NCBI GenBank assembly: GCA_012295275.1
Contig: CM022679.1
Location: 4,336,879 to 4,400,878 of the forward strand
Direction: 5' to 3'
Length of the DNA: 64,000 nucleotides
From: Chrysomallon squamiferum
Lineage: Eukaryota > Mollusca > Gastropoda > Neomphalida > Peltospiridae
The notes under the pieces are model-generated. The model made no database searches, was not told where the DNA came from, and saw nothing but the letters and a program-made list of their open reading frames with translations. A program made the position numbers and the translations under genes. The stretch's first letter is position 1, and the number at the start of each line of letters is the position of its first letter. Shown one piece after another: positions 1-14,507 of this stretch.

Positions 1-302
1 CTTGTGGACTATTTAGATGGCGGGTGTAAATGGAAAATAAAATAATGGTTATCCGGACTGAGTGAAGTGTCTAAATGACCGCAAGGCATGGTATAAATAT
101 GTACGTCTACGTAATCAAAACAGCACTAAACTAATCGTCCAGCACTGTCGTCAAAAGATAACACTGACTGCTGGATTTTAGCCCAGGACAGAGTACTTGA
201 ACCTCAGTTAATCTTGGCTTGTATAAGATAGCCGACAGTTTGAGAGCGTCTGAGAATTACAAATTATTATATCAGTAATGATTTAGGATTGTTGGGGAAT
301 AT

Positions 303-426
<124 letters not shown>

Positions 427-1311
427 TGTCCTATCGCTCTCTTTCTGTTATCTGAAATTTTACTACCTTAAGAGGTTAAGATGAAACAAAATAAAAGTTT
501 CACAAAATACCGAAAATCGAAAGTATTAGGAAATTCTTTACGCGTTTTCGAATAAACTCTCCATCTTTTTCCACTGTTGTTGTCTAAAACTATTAAAGCA
601 CCAACTGGAACAAGGACGATAAGAACAATAGCAAAAAGAAAAAAAAAAAAAAAAGAAGATTTTTGATCTAGTGGCGATCTTGTATAAATTATTAATTTTT
701 AAAATATAAATACCTTGAACTGATCAATATTATTTCTTTTCTCTTCAGTCAAAAGGCAATATAAATCCTAAAAAATTACTTTTTTAATGCTGACTTGTGA
801 CCCGTTCCACGAAACGTATCCAAAGCATGTTTTGACATTCTCCCCATCCACAAAATTAAAAAAATAAAATTAAAAAAACCCTAAGCTTTAAAATAGCATA
901 GACATTACTGTCAAGTATTATCTCAAAATTAATTTATTGCACTTGCATTTTTGCACAATGCATCTTTTTGCTTCAGTTCTTTGTTTTTGTTTTTTGTTTT
1001 TTCTTACTGAGCGATCATTTAGATATATTGGGTTTCGAAGCTCGCTGTGTGTGTGTGCTTTTTTGTGTTTCTGAGAAGGCACATATAAATATTTCTTCCT
1101 GCTAACTGGTAAGAGCAAGCATTGGCTGTTCACGGTTTCTTTTTATATCACCATTACATCACAGATAATTGTGATATTAAATTTTAATTGTATATACATT
1201 TTAGCGATATTTTATGTGAATTTAGATTCATTGTAATAGTTTAGGAATATAAAAATTAAAAATTTTAAAATATATTTATAGGAATAGAACTCCAAAATAT
1301 AAAATAAATAA

Positions 1312-1313
<2 letters not shown>

Positions 1314-1382
<69 letters not shown>
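1314..1382. repeat. (AAT)n
   Basis: Perfect AAT trinucleotide array. A smaller A-rich/AAT patch follows at 1573-1650. Confidence 0.95.
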
Positions 1383-1385
<3 letters not shown>

Positions 1386-2805
1386 TATTAATAATAAAAC
1401 AAGTTTCATTTAGTCCATGCTTTATCTAAGAACTTTTGTTCTTTGCATGGAAACTGGTCATAAATATGTATCTGCAGTGCGCTTTCTAAACACAAATTTT
1501 CCCTAAAAATAATCGTTACAAATCATCTGAACCAAGATGACATTAACTATTCACATTCAGTTTCAACATTCAAAAAAAAAAAAAAAAAAAAACGTTTTTT
1601 AAAAAGTAATAATAATAATAATAATAAAAAATAAATAAAAAAAAAAAAATTGAAAAAGAAAGAAATCTATTATGTTATTTCTAACCTGCAGTGAATTCGT
1701 CACCTCTGGAGAGAATACATTAATAAATCATATTTTGTTTTTGCTTTTATCTTGACGTTTCCTTTTGTTTTTATCATTGCCAATGCTGAACGCTTCGGGA
1801 CACGGAGTCATCATTGACTGAAATGATAATATCTCGCTCAGAATGCGAGTCTTTGTGTGTTTTTTAACTCTTCTGCGGTGACTGTTAGCTTGACCTAATG
1901 CCATCGTTATTAGACGCAGAGTTTTTGTGCATTTTAAATAGAGTTAATTCCATCACTTGTACAGGTCGACTTTATTACCAGCATTTGTATATTCCCGATC
2001 CACTTTCAGCCGAATTAAAATAGCGTTAATGTTATTTTTTTTTTGTATACAGTTTTGTAGACTGCATTATTTTTTTTTCTTCAAAATATGTAATATTTCA
2101 GTTTGTAGATACAATTTGCTAGGCAGGTTAGATAGATGTATTTAGAATTTGCAAATACAGTTTAGTTTATTGTACTGTTGATATCATCATCATCATTATT
2201 ATTACTGTTGTTATTATTGTTATTAAATCTAAATATTACATATGTGGGTATGTATACATGCATCAGCATGAGTGTGGAATTTCACACACTATGTTCTTTT
2301 TTGATAAAGGTAAACAAATCAAACAGAATATTCAACATGTAACATTATTAATGACTCTACTAGGAAACATAATATTTATTATAATCAAGGTGTGAATAGA
2401 ACGTCATAGAACAACAAAAAAAGCCTTATCGTGTTTTTGATAAATTAAATAAATTCAACATACAAAGGATCAAAACATAGTGAAACAGATACATTAAATG
2501 ATAAGATTTTCATCTGTTCAGTGTACGTAAAATGCACGTTATGTTTCATTGGTGTCAGAAATAAAGAAAACACAGTTAGTTCAATTTCAGAAATTTTCAT
2601 CATTATCTTTCATAAACCTGATATCTGAAACATCCACAACAACTATCATATACTAGCTCATTTGTTAACTGGTGTATTTAAAACATTGATTTTTCACTAT
2701 TCTCTGAATCATTGTCAGCACTTAGAGGAGGCATAACCTTTCACTGCCAGTCTTTTGGTACAAGCCATTTCACCTGAAACTTTTTTTATTTTTTAATCTG
2801 AGACT

Positions 2806-2872
2806 AGCCCGCGCCAGCTGCTGAAAGGTCAGATGGTTGGAGATCGCGACTGAAGCTTCAGGGTCGCGGGCT
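2806..2872. other. GC-rich nested hairpin element
   Basis: AGCCCGCG (2806-2813) and CGCGGGCT (2865-2872) are perfect inverted copies. Inside lies a near-perfect palindrome, CGCGAC (2845-2850), TGAAGCTTCA (2851-2860), GG, GTCGCG (2863-2868). The segment is strikingly GC-rich for this window. It may be a remnant of a tRNA-like or fold-back element. Confidence 0.45.
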
Positions 2873-3200
2873 GCACCTTGGTCAATTAACAAGTTTGTGT
2901 TTCGTAGACGTCAGATGCATTACGTTGTAACTTACAGCTAACTGACTGCCATCCTCTGAATTAAGACTACGTAATGAGGTAAATGGTTTCCTGGCTGACA
3001 TATGTTTGAGCTTACCAGGAAGAAGAAACTGCAGGTGATGGTCTTGAAGTCGTTGATTGGTGGCACTTTGAGAAACGTTAGAACCGCCGAAGACGTCAGA
3101 GAATAAACTGTGTGTTGTCTGAAAATCACTTAACGACGTAGTTCCTTTGATTTCTGTTCAGAGTTAGCTTCATGGAAACGTTTAATAATGATGATAAAGA

Positions 3201-3235
<35 letters not shown>

Positions 3236-3270
3236 TTATGTTTTGTACTAAATTAATAAAACTTGAGTGA

Positions 3271-3510
3271 TTTATTTGTTTCACATGGTCCTAATCAGTA
3301 GAAAATGTTATGATATGATTATGGTAAATGTGGTAAATATTTATCTAATAATTATTAATATCTTTTCTTTTAAATAAATGAATCATGGAAGAGTTATTTA
3401 TTTCACATGGTCATAATAAGAAAAAGTCTGTTGTGAATCACAAAGTCTTATTTAAAAAAGAAAAAAATGAATCGCTGTCATACTGCTTATTTATTGCACC
3501 ATGCCATGAT
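3271..3510. repeat. Three spaced copies of a TTATTTATTTCACATGGTC motif
   Basis: Copies at 3271-3290, 3394-3412 and, weaker, 3486-3510 (TTATTTATTGCACCATG). Probably a decayed short repeat. Confidence 0.4.
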
Positions 3511-5910
3511 AGAAAACTCTCTATTTAGTTTCAAAGTAAATCTTCATATTGTTGTTGTTAGGCAATCAATTTAGTGTGAGTTGAATATCAAGTCTCGAGA
3601 AATTGATTATAAAGATATACTTTTCAGATTAACTTAAGTTCGATGCTGATGTAACAGAATAAAAACCGGAAACGTTTGAGTCAGTGAAAAGCTTTTCGTT
3701 TTATTGACAACGTAACAGATTTTTAGTCGCCATGTTTATATACTGAATGAAATTAAAATAGCTTTCAATAAACAAAAAACAAAAACAAATTAAAAAACGG
3801 AGAGGTGAAAAAAAAAAAAAATTAATTACACAGCACGAAACAATCTGCAGCACGATTCTTTTGGGAATGTCTCCAGTTAATTGTCGAGTCTCGCATAAAT
3901 AATTAATAATTAGATAAGCATACAATGTCTACATCCCAGATTTGATGATGTTTTCTGAAGAGGTCAGACAAGCAATAAAATTATGCACGACGTCAATTAC
4001 GATGTTTGGATTCGTGTTTTGTTTGTATCATGTTATCAACGGTCGACGTGATGACACTCTACGACAACAGCGCTGGATCGCGCAACGTCTGTAATAATTG
4101 AAGAGACAAACAATAACTCGAAGTGGCGCGATACATGTCAGACATTCCCCAGAGTTTCGTTTCAATAATTTAAATCAGCTTTTATCGATTACTGATTTAT
4201 GAATGGGTTTGAAAATGTTTGGACTTGAATACTCAAGGGTTCTCTTTTTTCGGGAACTAGATCTAGGACTGTTAACTGCAGAATAGTAAATTAAAAACAG
4301 AGAGAGGGAGAGAGTTGCATACTGAAGATGGTGGTGGTAGATTATTTAGCCATTTTCCTTGAGTCGATGGCCACTTTGCGATCCTGACAGTAGCTCTGTT
4401 ACAGAAATGTGCTGTCGTGTAAGTGTGTGTTTCCTGCAGTTATTAATTGTATAACAGAATAACTGGAGAAGGTGTGACATCATGACCTGTGACCTGCTGT
4501 GAGGGTCACTGTTACTGCTAACCACATACGAAGAAAAAGAAGAAGAAGATCACGATGATGAAGATGATGATTAAAATAATGACGAAGAAGAAGATGATGA
4601 TGATGATGATGAAAGAGAAAAGAAGAGAACAAAGAATAAAGAAGAAAAAAAAAGACCACCGCTTCCTCTGGCATATTAGGATTTGTTGATTCTTCAGTTA
4701 AAAAAAATTAAATTAAATCTTTATAGATTTTTTATTTTACATAAAAATATTAAAATGTCTTCCTTGTCTTTCTGTAATAAATTATAAATAAATTTGTAAA
4801 ACTGTTAACCAACCGGTATTTGGTTTACAAAAGCATTTGAATTAGAAATAAAATATGCATCAGCACTAGACTTGAAACAGTTACCAAATAAAGTTTTATA
4901 ATTAAAATATTTAAAATTCCAGTTGGGGAATAAACAAAACAAAAATCTCGCAAACATCACGCAATGACCACCAACAACCACCATAGAACTTCTTCAAATT
5001 GATTTAAAATATTTAAAATAGGCTTTCGGTTCTAACATGACATTAATAATTAAGTCATTTTTAATCCTAAAATAAATTTTGAAAAACACAGCCTTTCAAA
5101 AAGATGACGATTTATTCAGGCATGACCTGTATATTTAGAAATTTAAAAGTATATATAACTTACTTATAAATTAAGACAAAAAAAAATGATTTAAAATGAT
5201 TTCTAAATACGTTAGTTTAATTAAAATATTCTGAATTTTAAATCTAAAATTACAAGGATAAAAAAAAAAATCGTCTAAAAATCACTACGCAACCGACTCA
5301 CTCACACCTGACACAATATGTCAACAGAGTCGAAGATTTCAAACGTGTTTACTGGCTCCTGAAAGCCTAATCCTCAAATTTAATTTCTGTTTTCTCATCT
5401 TCAAGCAGCTGAATCTATTGGTTTTCGTTTAGCTACTCTAAGACGTGCGCTAACGCACATAATTGCTTTTGACAAGCTGCTTTTGTCAAGGGAAATCAGA
5501 GCGGGGAGGCATGGAGTAAGTGATATGTACCATGTAATTGTAACGTAATCACATTAAAAAATGAACAAATCAGCTTAGATTGCCTGTCTACGTTTGATAT
5601 CGTTTTTATTTTTTTATTTTTTTTTACCAGTTTTATTTTGTTCTATTGTACTTTGTTTTAGATTACTTTAATACATGTTTGTATTTTACAATGATTATTC
5701 GTGTTTTTCTTTACTGCTGTGCTTTCTTTAAACCCAGTCTCTATGGTGAAGAGCTTAGACTATCAAACTACGATTCGATGACACTGCGATTTTCATCCCC
5801 TTTTCCGGCTCCGTTCCAAATCTAATTGTGGATGACTAATCCACCTAACACACGACTGAAACAATCTAACAGAGACCCGTAATTATTTATATATAATACA
5901 TTTATACATA

Positions 5911-6040
5911 TCCATCCATCCATCCATCCATCCATCCATCCATCCATCCATCCATCCATCCATCCATCCATCCATCCATACATACATACAAAAATACATA
6001 TATACATACATACACACATACACACATACATACATAAATA
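5911..6040. repeat. (TCCA)n then (CATA)n
   Basis: A perfect TCCA array to 5979, followed by diverged CATA/CACA repeats. Confidence 0.95.
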
Positions 6041-6654
6041 AATCGCGCAGACATGCATGCATGCAGACAGTCAGAATGACATTAGTACAAAAGGTGTACC
6101 CGCCAACATGTACATAACAACGTATGCATAATTAATATCCTGCTCTAAATAAAACACACATTATACAAATTAAATCAATAAAACGGATTATACACGCAGC
6201 AAATTATGCGACAAATGTTTTTGGACCGACTGTTATCTGAAGAAATATCTGCTTTTTATTTGGTTCAATATCCTGAATTTTGGAACAAGTCATGATATGG
6301 CCAACAGTTTTACATTAGTGCCAAGTCATTCTCGCCCAAGATTAGAACGAGGAGAGAGAAAAAAAGGAGGGGCTGGAAGAAAAGAATGTTATAATACTTG
6401 CTTTTGTTCTTGCTTATCTCCAGAACGTAATGTCTGGAAAAGCCATGGAAATAATGATGAAAGCCTGGTCGTAAATAGTCGCACAGAACTAGATACGTTT
6501 GTAAGTTATAACTTCAGACAGGAAGAAAAAAAAGAAAAAACGGAAAAAGAAAAAGGAAAGAAAAATGGTAAATGGATAATGTATCCCGAATCTGCTCTTA
6601 CGTTTTCTGAGGAATTAATATTATGCAGATATACATATTTATTCATTCGCAAAT

Positions 6655-6830
6655 TTTCATACGTACAGACATACAGGTAGATAGATATATACGTGTACAC
6701 ATACATGCAAACTTACATACATACAAACATACATACACATATACATACAAGCATATAACCGCACATGCATACAAAAAAACCACATACATATATACATATA
6801 AAGAATACATTCCCATATACAAGAAGTATA
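6655..6830. repeat. Diverged (ACAT)n
   Basis: Imperfect ACAT/ATAC tetranucleotides. The apparent open frames on both strands here are repeat artefacts. Confidence 0.85.
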
Positions 6831-8055
6831 CCATGGACCTCTAAAAAACAAGCTAGAACAGGAAAAAGATGGATTTAACAGGAAGCATTGACGCGTCATC
6901 ATGTCCTCGCTGAACGACTAACCGTAACTATCATTAACTGTGTCATTTCATTTAAAAAAAGTATTAATTAAACTCGTAATATAAATTATTTCAGATCGTA
7001 ATCTTAATTGACTATAAACTGACAGACAAGTCTTCTCTTTGTCCGAATCCACAGTCGTCTGGCGTCGTCTGGAACCCAGTTTTCTCCCGTGAGACGATTC
7101 CGAAGAATCCATCAAACCGTAAGAAACGTTTTCTATTGGTCTCGTGGGTTCGTAAGTACAACAGCATGCCTAAGCCACATACGAGCATTTTATTACACCG
7201 TGTACTAACTGTAAATATTAAATACTGTGTATGGAATGAGTTCGTTGCATTGGTCCACAGAGATATATATAAATAGTTTATTAATAGCTTGAGGTTTTGT
7301 ATGTATACAGTGTTGTATACTATTCAAAACAAACTGAGACGAAAATAACTGCACGTAATAATGCTATTAGCATAAATGCTACATAGGTAATAAAATAATT
7401 GTATTACAAAATTACATAATATAATTTGTGCATATATAATACAGATCGTGTATTTTTAGCACATTCGGAGGTAAAATTAGTGTACGTCATACTAGTAACG
7501 CAAATGTCATCCCAGCAGTAATAAATTACTTACGCAATGTACACTTAAAATAATGAAACGATTAATAACAGCTTATCAGATGACTCGACATTTAGAAAAA
7601 GTGTCAACATATTTTCGTCCTAGAGTTTAATAATCTTTCGTTTTATGATATGTAATCATGACAATGGCAATGACTTTACTCTCATGAACTGTATGATTAC
7701 AGTACAGAGAAGAATATATTACAGATAATAACGAAATTAAAATACACATGCGTGGAAATTTGAAGTGAATGACATACTCTTTCACATGTAGTTCTTATTA
7801 ATAAACGTAACTTGTTTAAAATAAACGTATTTTTGCTATTAAATATATTATAATATGTGATATCATTGCTCATTAGATTTAGTAAGACCTTGGTTAAACA
7901 ATGGCGTTAATAACTAACAGACATGTGTTTCACATTTTAAAACCGGTTTCAATAATTAAATACGATAGTTCCATCATTTTATCCTATTTTAATTTTATTG
8001 ATAGATGATGCATCAGTTGTTGAATTCTTTGTGATTTCCTCGTTTTTAATATTTG

Positions 8056-8080
8056 ATTTTTTTTTTTTTTCCATTTTTCA

Positions 8081-8115
<35 letters not shown>
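8056..8115. repeat. Poly(T) and (ATT)n
   Basis: A T-run followed by an ATT array from 8083. Confidence 0.9.
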
Positions 8116-8117
<2 letters not shown>

Positions 8118-10759
8118 AACAACATTTGATGAAGTGGCTAAAGCACTAATTAACATTCTGTTTTTCTCTCGTTTGCAGAAAGAGGCTCAGGTGCTTTTAG
8201 AAAAAGCAACAAAGAAAGGAAGAAGAAGAAAACGAAAGACAGCCAATCATAGAACGAATAATATTTTTAAATACGAAATAAAGCTCTTTACAAGACTGGA
8301 ACAATGCATATATGTTGGCCTTCTTCATCCATTCAGACAAAACAGTTTTCTGTGAATGTCACTTTAATCGTTAAAAGAGCCCTCTCCATCTCAGCTCCAG
8401 TCTTTTGTGGATGCCTGTGTTTGACATTTTGTGCCAAAAATAGTCATCAACTTGTAAGAGGGATAAATTGCTTGACCCACAGTCACGGACTTCACTCGGC
8501 GAAGTGTGTATTATGGGAGACCCGGTGTTGATCTTTTCTGTTACCCGTGCACGATGGTTTTGCAAGGGGGGAAATTGTTAAGTAAAAGTTGTTAATGAGT
8601 ATTCTTTGGTTGATCCTTTTCAAGTCGGCGATAAAAGATTCCGGTCAAACACAGGCCGTTAAGTGTGTAAGCCTATAAAATGTTTACTCGCCGTTGTAAC
8701 TTTCAACAGTAAGCTGCTTTTAAATATAGACAGATAGATAGATATAGAACTATATACATATGCACATACATGGGAGGTTCCTGGATTTCAGAAGAGGGGC
8801 TACCATCATATAATTTACAATATAATAATTTGCATGACAAAAAGAAAAAACAAAAAAAGAATAAGAAGGAAAGAAAATATTAATAATCATTCTCTCTTTG
8901 TTATTTCTCTGTTTGTTTTTCTTTAAAAAAGAAGAAATAAATATACACATAAAATTATCTCCCACGTAGGATCCCAGTATAATATTATTTTTTTTTAAAT
9001 GTCCAGGAAATAAAAACCTGTGCCTGTAAACATATATATATTTTTTTCTAATATACAACATCGCAACAAATAGTATTAATTAGTTTCTTAGAAATATTTC
9101 CATATACGCCACATTATAGAATTATTTTCTTATTTATCTTTCCATATGATTATTTTCTTATAATTACAAATATGATATACAACATCCCAATAAAGGATAA
9201 TTTTACGGGAAAATTCTTGATAAAAGATTTTTCATAGAAATTTTTCTTTTCCTTTCTGACTCTTAAATTCGCAGCAAAGTATTTATCTTCATGAGACGTC
9301 CTGACAAAAATAATGATTCTTTTTCTCTTTAAAAATGTTTCTTTAAACACGACATGCTAACACAGAACTATTTTCTTAGAAGTGGTTTCCAAGAAATGCT
9401 ATGTTCTGGTCTCTTTTCCGTATTTATCTGCATCAGGCCAAACGAGGTAATCTGAGGCATGGAGTCAAAATCAAATTACATGTATTAAGCGATGGGTGAT
9501 CTCTGCACAGAGCACGTGGGTCTGAAAATCTAACACTCGTAAATAAGAACAGGCTTTATTCAATTTGCGGAATATGGTGTGTTTAATTCGATGATGAGAT
9601 CCAATTTTAGATAGCCGAAATTATTTTGGGTATTTGTTTGAAATCAAAGAATTGAGAAACGTAAATAGAAAGACGATGACCTTGGCTTGTAAACATTTCT
9701 AAGGTTTTTTGTTTCGATTTTTTTTTTTTTTTTTCTAACAGTTACGTAAACGTGAAGGAAAAAAATGTATATATTTCGTAACAGACGAGGTATATATCAA
9801 TGTATACATGTACACTGAAAGGGAAACAGTTGGAAAAAATGTTATTTTGCCATAAGAACGAAACGAATGAAAAATGCAGGAACACACACACACACATAAG
9901 CGAATGATAATGATATGCAAATTTAATAAATAAATAAACAAGAACGGAAGCACAACATTAGGCTACAAAATGTACACTAATTATAGCAATTACATGAATG
10001 AATGACAGAATAAATAACAAAAAAATTCTTATAATTAATCAATAATATTTCTTTTCTTCAAAACTAGCACGAATGAATGACTAAAATAAACATGCAAAAC
10101 CAAAAAAAACAAATAATAATAACAACGTACAAATCATCCAAATGAATGAACTAATAAAAAAAAAAAAAAAAAAAAACTTGAAAAAGTTATAACCATTTAC
10201 CAAAACTACCAGGAAACGCTAACCAAGCAAAAAAAGTAATTAAATCTTCGCTATGTAAATGTTAGAAAATAATAATTTCATACTGCAGAACGAATTCAAT
10301 GCGTCGTGTTGATTATTTGCGATATTTCAATGGCACTAAAGTGGCCGGGCAGGATGTATTTATGACATACAAGCGAAATCCATCAACTGCGTATCTAATA
10401 TACTTTTAATGCGAATAATAAGTAGCACTTGCGTGATGCAACATTAACTTGTTCAGTTCACAAAGAGTTAAAATATAGAATCAGTTTTTAATCTAAGCTA
10501 CACGCAATGACAAATGTGTGTACGCTATTTATACGCAATCTGAACTTCAGAGATGTTAGATAAAGGACAAGACAGGGTGCTTTCTCGGACAAAAAGACAA
10601 ATATAAAAATTATTCCACATTAGCGTTTTACATTTTTGTGGCTTTTGGTTGTTGTTGTTATTATTAACACTGGGGTTTTTTTAATGTTTTTTTCATGTTA
10701 CATAAGTAAAAATAGAAATATTTGAACTTATAGAAGTAGATACAATTTTACTAGTTACT

Positions 10760-10956
10760 TTAATGCAGTACCAGTAACAATACATATTAATAGCTGCAGT
10801 AATAATAGCAGTATAACAATAGCAATAGTAAATGTAGTAGATGCAGTGATAGCAAAATGGTGGGAATTGTAGTAATAATAATAATAGTAGTATTTGTAGC
10901 AGCAGTACAGCAGCAATAGCAGTAATTGTTGTAGCAGCAGTAATAGCACCAATAGT

Positions 10957-11047
<91 letters not shown>

Positions 11048-11062
11048 GTCTCTCTCTCTCTC
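10760..11062. repeat. Degenerate AGT/AGC trinucleotides then (TC)n
   Basis: Interrupted AGT, AGC and AAT triplets run to about 10,945. A perfect (TC)n array follows, with two late TG interruptions, at 10961-11062. Confidence 0.95.
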
Positions 11063-11379
11063 GTACACAAGCGTACAACAATGCGTATATACGCATACGG
11101 ACACGCACCTTTGTTTATCCCCTACCTCCCCTTGCCCGGTACCACTATATAAAAAAAAAGAGCAATCTAACTCTTCATTATAAAACTATTCTGAAAACAT
11201 AAGCAACTAATAATAAAAAACAATAATCCTTACCTTTCAGTGAAGATACTCTCGTTTGAAATGGACAAATGTTTTCGGGACATAACCCCATGTCAGAGAG
11301 TGTGTGTGGGAAAAAAAAAAAAAAAAAATGAAAATGAAAAGAAAATAAATTAAAATAAATAACCCACACTCGTTTTATT

Positions 11380-11935
11380 GCTCGAGCAGTCCCCGTGCGC
11401 TACTGCGTAAGCCCAACATATCGTGCAAAATGCTTAACAACGCATGCTAATATTTTCGACAATGTTTTCGCCGTGCTTCTCGGCAAGTGTTCAATGCCGC
11501 TAAATTGATTAGATATCGAGGCTTTGGACAGGTGATAAATAGATACCTTTTTCTGCAGAGAATGGAACTGATCAAACGGAGAAGTCCATTAGCTTTTTTA
11601 AAAGCTCTAATAACGAACGATTGCTATCTTTAGCGGCCGTGAATGTAAAATTAATCAAAAGCAAATATATTAACCACGCTTTGATTTGCCGACATTATCA
11701 GAAAGCTCGTAGACCGACAAATTGGCGAACGAGTGATGGAGATTTTTCGAATAATAATGAAATTAGTGAACACTTACGAGAAATAATCAGATAACGGAGA
11801 TGCATGTTTAATGGTTCCAGGCAATAAACGTTACACACATTGAGAGCTATTTGCGGCCATTTATCCTATTCACTGAGCGTTGCGATGCTTTGGCGCGCGC
11901 TTCTTGTCGACTCCATAATGTCTATTTAGTCCGGC
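11380..11935. other. Complex non-repetitive block, candidate conserved non-coding element
   Basis: About 550 bp without simple repeats, with regularly scattered CpG and AT-rich cores such as AAATTGATTAGATATCGA, TTAATCAAAAGC and CGCTTTGATTTG. These resemble homeodomain and TCF/LEF-type sites. All frames contain stops. It stands out from the repeat-rich flanks, which suggests constraint, but no alignment is available here. Confidence 0.3.
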
Positions 11936-12169
11936 AATTTATTCCGAACTGTGTGAGTTGTAAATTTACGTTAACTGTGAGTAGAAGAAAAAAAAAAAAA
12001 AAAAAACGGGAAGAAAAATAGGTAAATAAATGACGAAGGAACTGCCTCTTAATGAAATAAATAAGTGCGCAAAGTGTTCTTAAGTGAACGTCTGAAATAA
12101 AATAGAAATGTTTTAAAACTGCACGCGAAATCAACGTGGTAATTATGTTAACGGAAATATATTTAAAGC

Positions 12170-12190
12170 TCAACAACAACAACAACAATG

Positions 12191-12222
<32 letters not shown>
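12170..12222. repeat. (AAC)n-(AAT)n
   Basis: Compound trinucleotide array. Confidence 0.9.
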
Positions 12223-12223
<1 letters not shown>

Positions 12224-13069
12224 CGAAGATGATGATGATCACAATAATAGAATAGAAAGGTACATCATTTCACAAGACTGCTAAGGCATCATGCCTTCTT
12301 TTATTTTGTTAAAATTCATAGGCACTGATTACGTCTCTGAAATTAAGGTACAGGCACTTATTGCATTCCTGAAAGTTATGATTCGAAGTCAGAGACTGGT
12401 CCGTTGTACACGAAAATAAAGCTAAAATCTACAAACATTCATTTGACGTTCATTGATTTTTTTCTTTCTTTCTTTCTTCTTTTTTTTTATTATTATCTTT
12501 TCTTTTTCTTTTGTTGTTGTTGTCGTTGTTTGTCTGTTTGTTTGTTTTTCTTCTAAGAATAATTTGGACTAAATATCTCCCAGATTACTAACGTATATAC
12601 CACTTTTATATACTTAACTTACTTATATTCCAATCTTTACACGCTTAACTGTACGCATTTGTACATCAGTATTTGTTACAGATAAAGCTATTTTCTTGTT
12701 TATTTCAATAACGAAATACTGCAATCTTACAATGGCGTCGGTAAAGTGCTAAATTTAGGAGACCAATCGCATTTTATGAATCTTCATTATAAATCAAGCT
12801 TCGACGTTTTTATTGCTTCTGTCAAGAACATAATAACTTGTCGTTTTTCTTTTCCAGTGTATGCTATAACCTCTGTGAAGTCTATTAAAAATAAAACAGT
12901 TAATGTGTCAAAAAGGTGAAGCTGGTAGACTGAATGTCTAAACACTTAAATGTATTGTTGCGTGATTTTGTTACTTTCTTCAATATCGATTTTTTTTTTT
13001 ACATGATGGTTACGTTGCAGAGCTTGAAAATATTGATGTAAGGAAATGTTTATAACAGTAATATAAACA

Positions 13070-13071
13070 AT

Positions 13072-13107
<36 letters not shown>

Positions 13108-13430
13108 TAATAATGGTAATAATATATAGTAATAAAAATAATAATAATAAAAACAATAATATCAGCAACAAAAAGAAACAATAAATAAATAAATAAATAT
13201 AATAATAATAATAATGAGAGTAACAACAATAACAACACTAATAGTAATAACAATAATAATAAAAACAACAGTAATAATAGTAAGAATAATAATAATAATA
13301 ATTATAATTATTATTATCATCATCATCATCATCATCATCATCATAATCATCATCTTCATTATTATAATTATCTTCATCAGCACTGTAATGATCATTATCA
13401 TCATCAATATCTTTCTCATCATCACCGTTT
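13070..13430. repeat. Compound AAT/AAC/ATC trinucleotide field
   Basis: Changes from AAT-type to ATT and then ATC triplets at about 13,300, giving an inverted-repeat centre (AATAATTATAATTATT). Confidence 0.9.
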
Positions 13431-14214
13431 ATTATCAGCCACAACATCTTCATCAAACCGCCATACAAGTCAAACATTACTTCCACAGCGAAGTTCAGTG
13501 CTACGAAATTAGGGCTAAGTGCAAAACAGAACATAGATTATTAACACAGATAAGGGAGAAACAAAGATAAAATATTTGTCAGGCCTCGCAAACTGCGGTC
13601 CCAGTTATATAATAATTCCCAGTTAAAAGTGTCGGAATCGAGTGGAGATGCCAAAATCAATAAAATAAATTAAGTTAAGAAGTATTCCAGAAAACACCCT
13701 AAAAAAACCTAAAAAACTGAGCTTTCTTCTTTTTTCTTTCTTTCTTTTTTCTTTTTTAATGATTATTATGAATTCAAAATAAAAATAAAATAGAAATAAA
13801 AATAAAAATAAAAATAAGAATAAAATAAACAAAATAATTCTCATAATTTCTTTGTAAACGCCACACTGTCAGTTTAATTTAACATATACTGATCGTTAAT
13901 TTTGTGTATTGATATATTATATTTACGTGTATGACTGAAAGCCTGTCTTTTCGTCTGTATGTATGTGTATATATATGTAGACTAAGAACGTATATAGGAT
14001 GAATATTTAAAGTATGAATGTTTCAAATAAATAGACATGCAAAAATGTACTACACATACAAACATATATACATACATTCATACATACATAGACACACATA
14101 CACACACACATACACCTGTGTATACATACGTATATAATGGCAGACAGGAACTGATGTAGACTTAAATACTGATAAGTATCTTAGTCCATATCTTTAAGTG
14201 TAAAATCTTTTTTT

Positions 14215-14228
14215 CATCATCATCATCA

Positions 14229-14266
<38 letters not shown>

Positions 14267-14463
14267 ATTAACATCATTATTATTATTATTATTATTATTT
14301 CATTATTTTCATTTAAAACTGATTAAATTAAACATATTAAACTCAGTGTTTCTTTATAATAACAAAATTATTTAATATTCTTTCATTTTAAAATGATAAA
14401 TAAACATATATATATATATATATATATGTTATAATAACAAAATTATTTCAGAATCTTCCTGAA

Positions 14464-14503
<40 letters not shown>
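14215..14503. repeat. (ATC)n, (ATT)n and two (TA)n arrays
   Basis: ATC/ATT triplets run to 14,299. TA arrays lie at about 14,406-14,427 and 14,467-14,501. The two TA arrays share a TAATAACAAAATTATTT-like neighbour, suggesting a local duplication. Confidence 0.9.

Positions 14504-14507
<4 letters not shown>

Noticed and set aside
6297-6680. 127-codon plus-strand open frame
   Set aside because: The product is Lys/Glu-rich at its end because of an A/G-rich tract. It has no recognisable domain, no splice context, and runs into (ACAT)n.
8053-8355. Possible exon with a Lys/Arg-rich product after a TTTGCAG acceptor-like site
   Set aside because: The start lies in poly(T)/(ATT)n, no family is recognised, and no partner exon or donor in phase was found.
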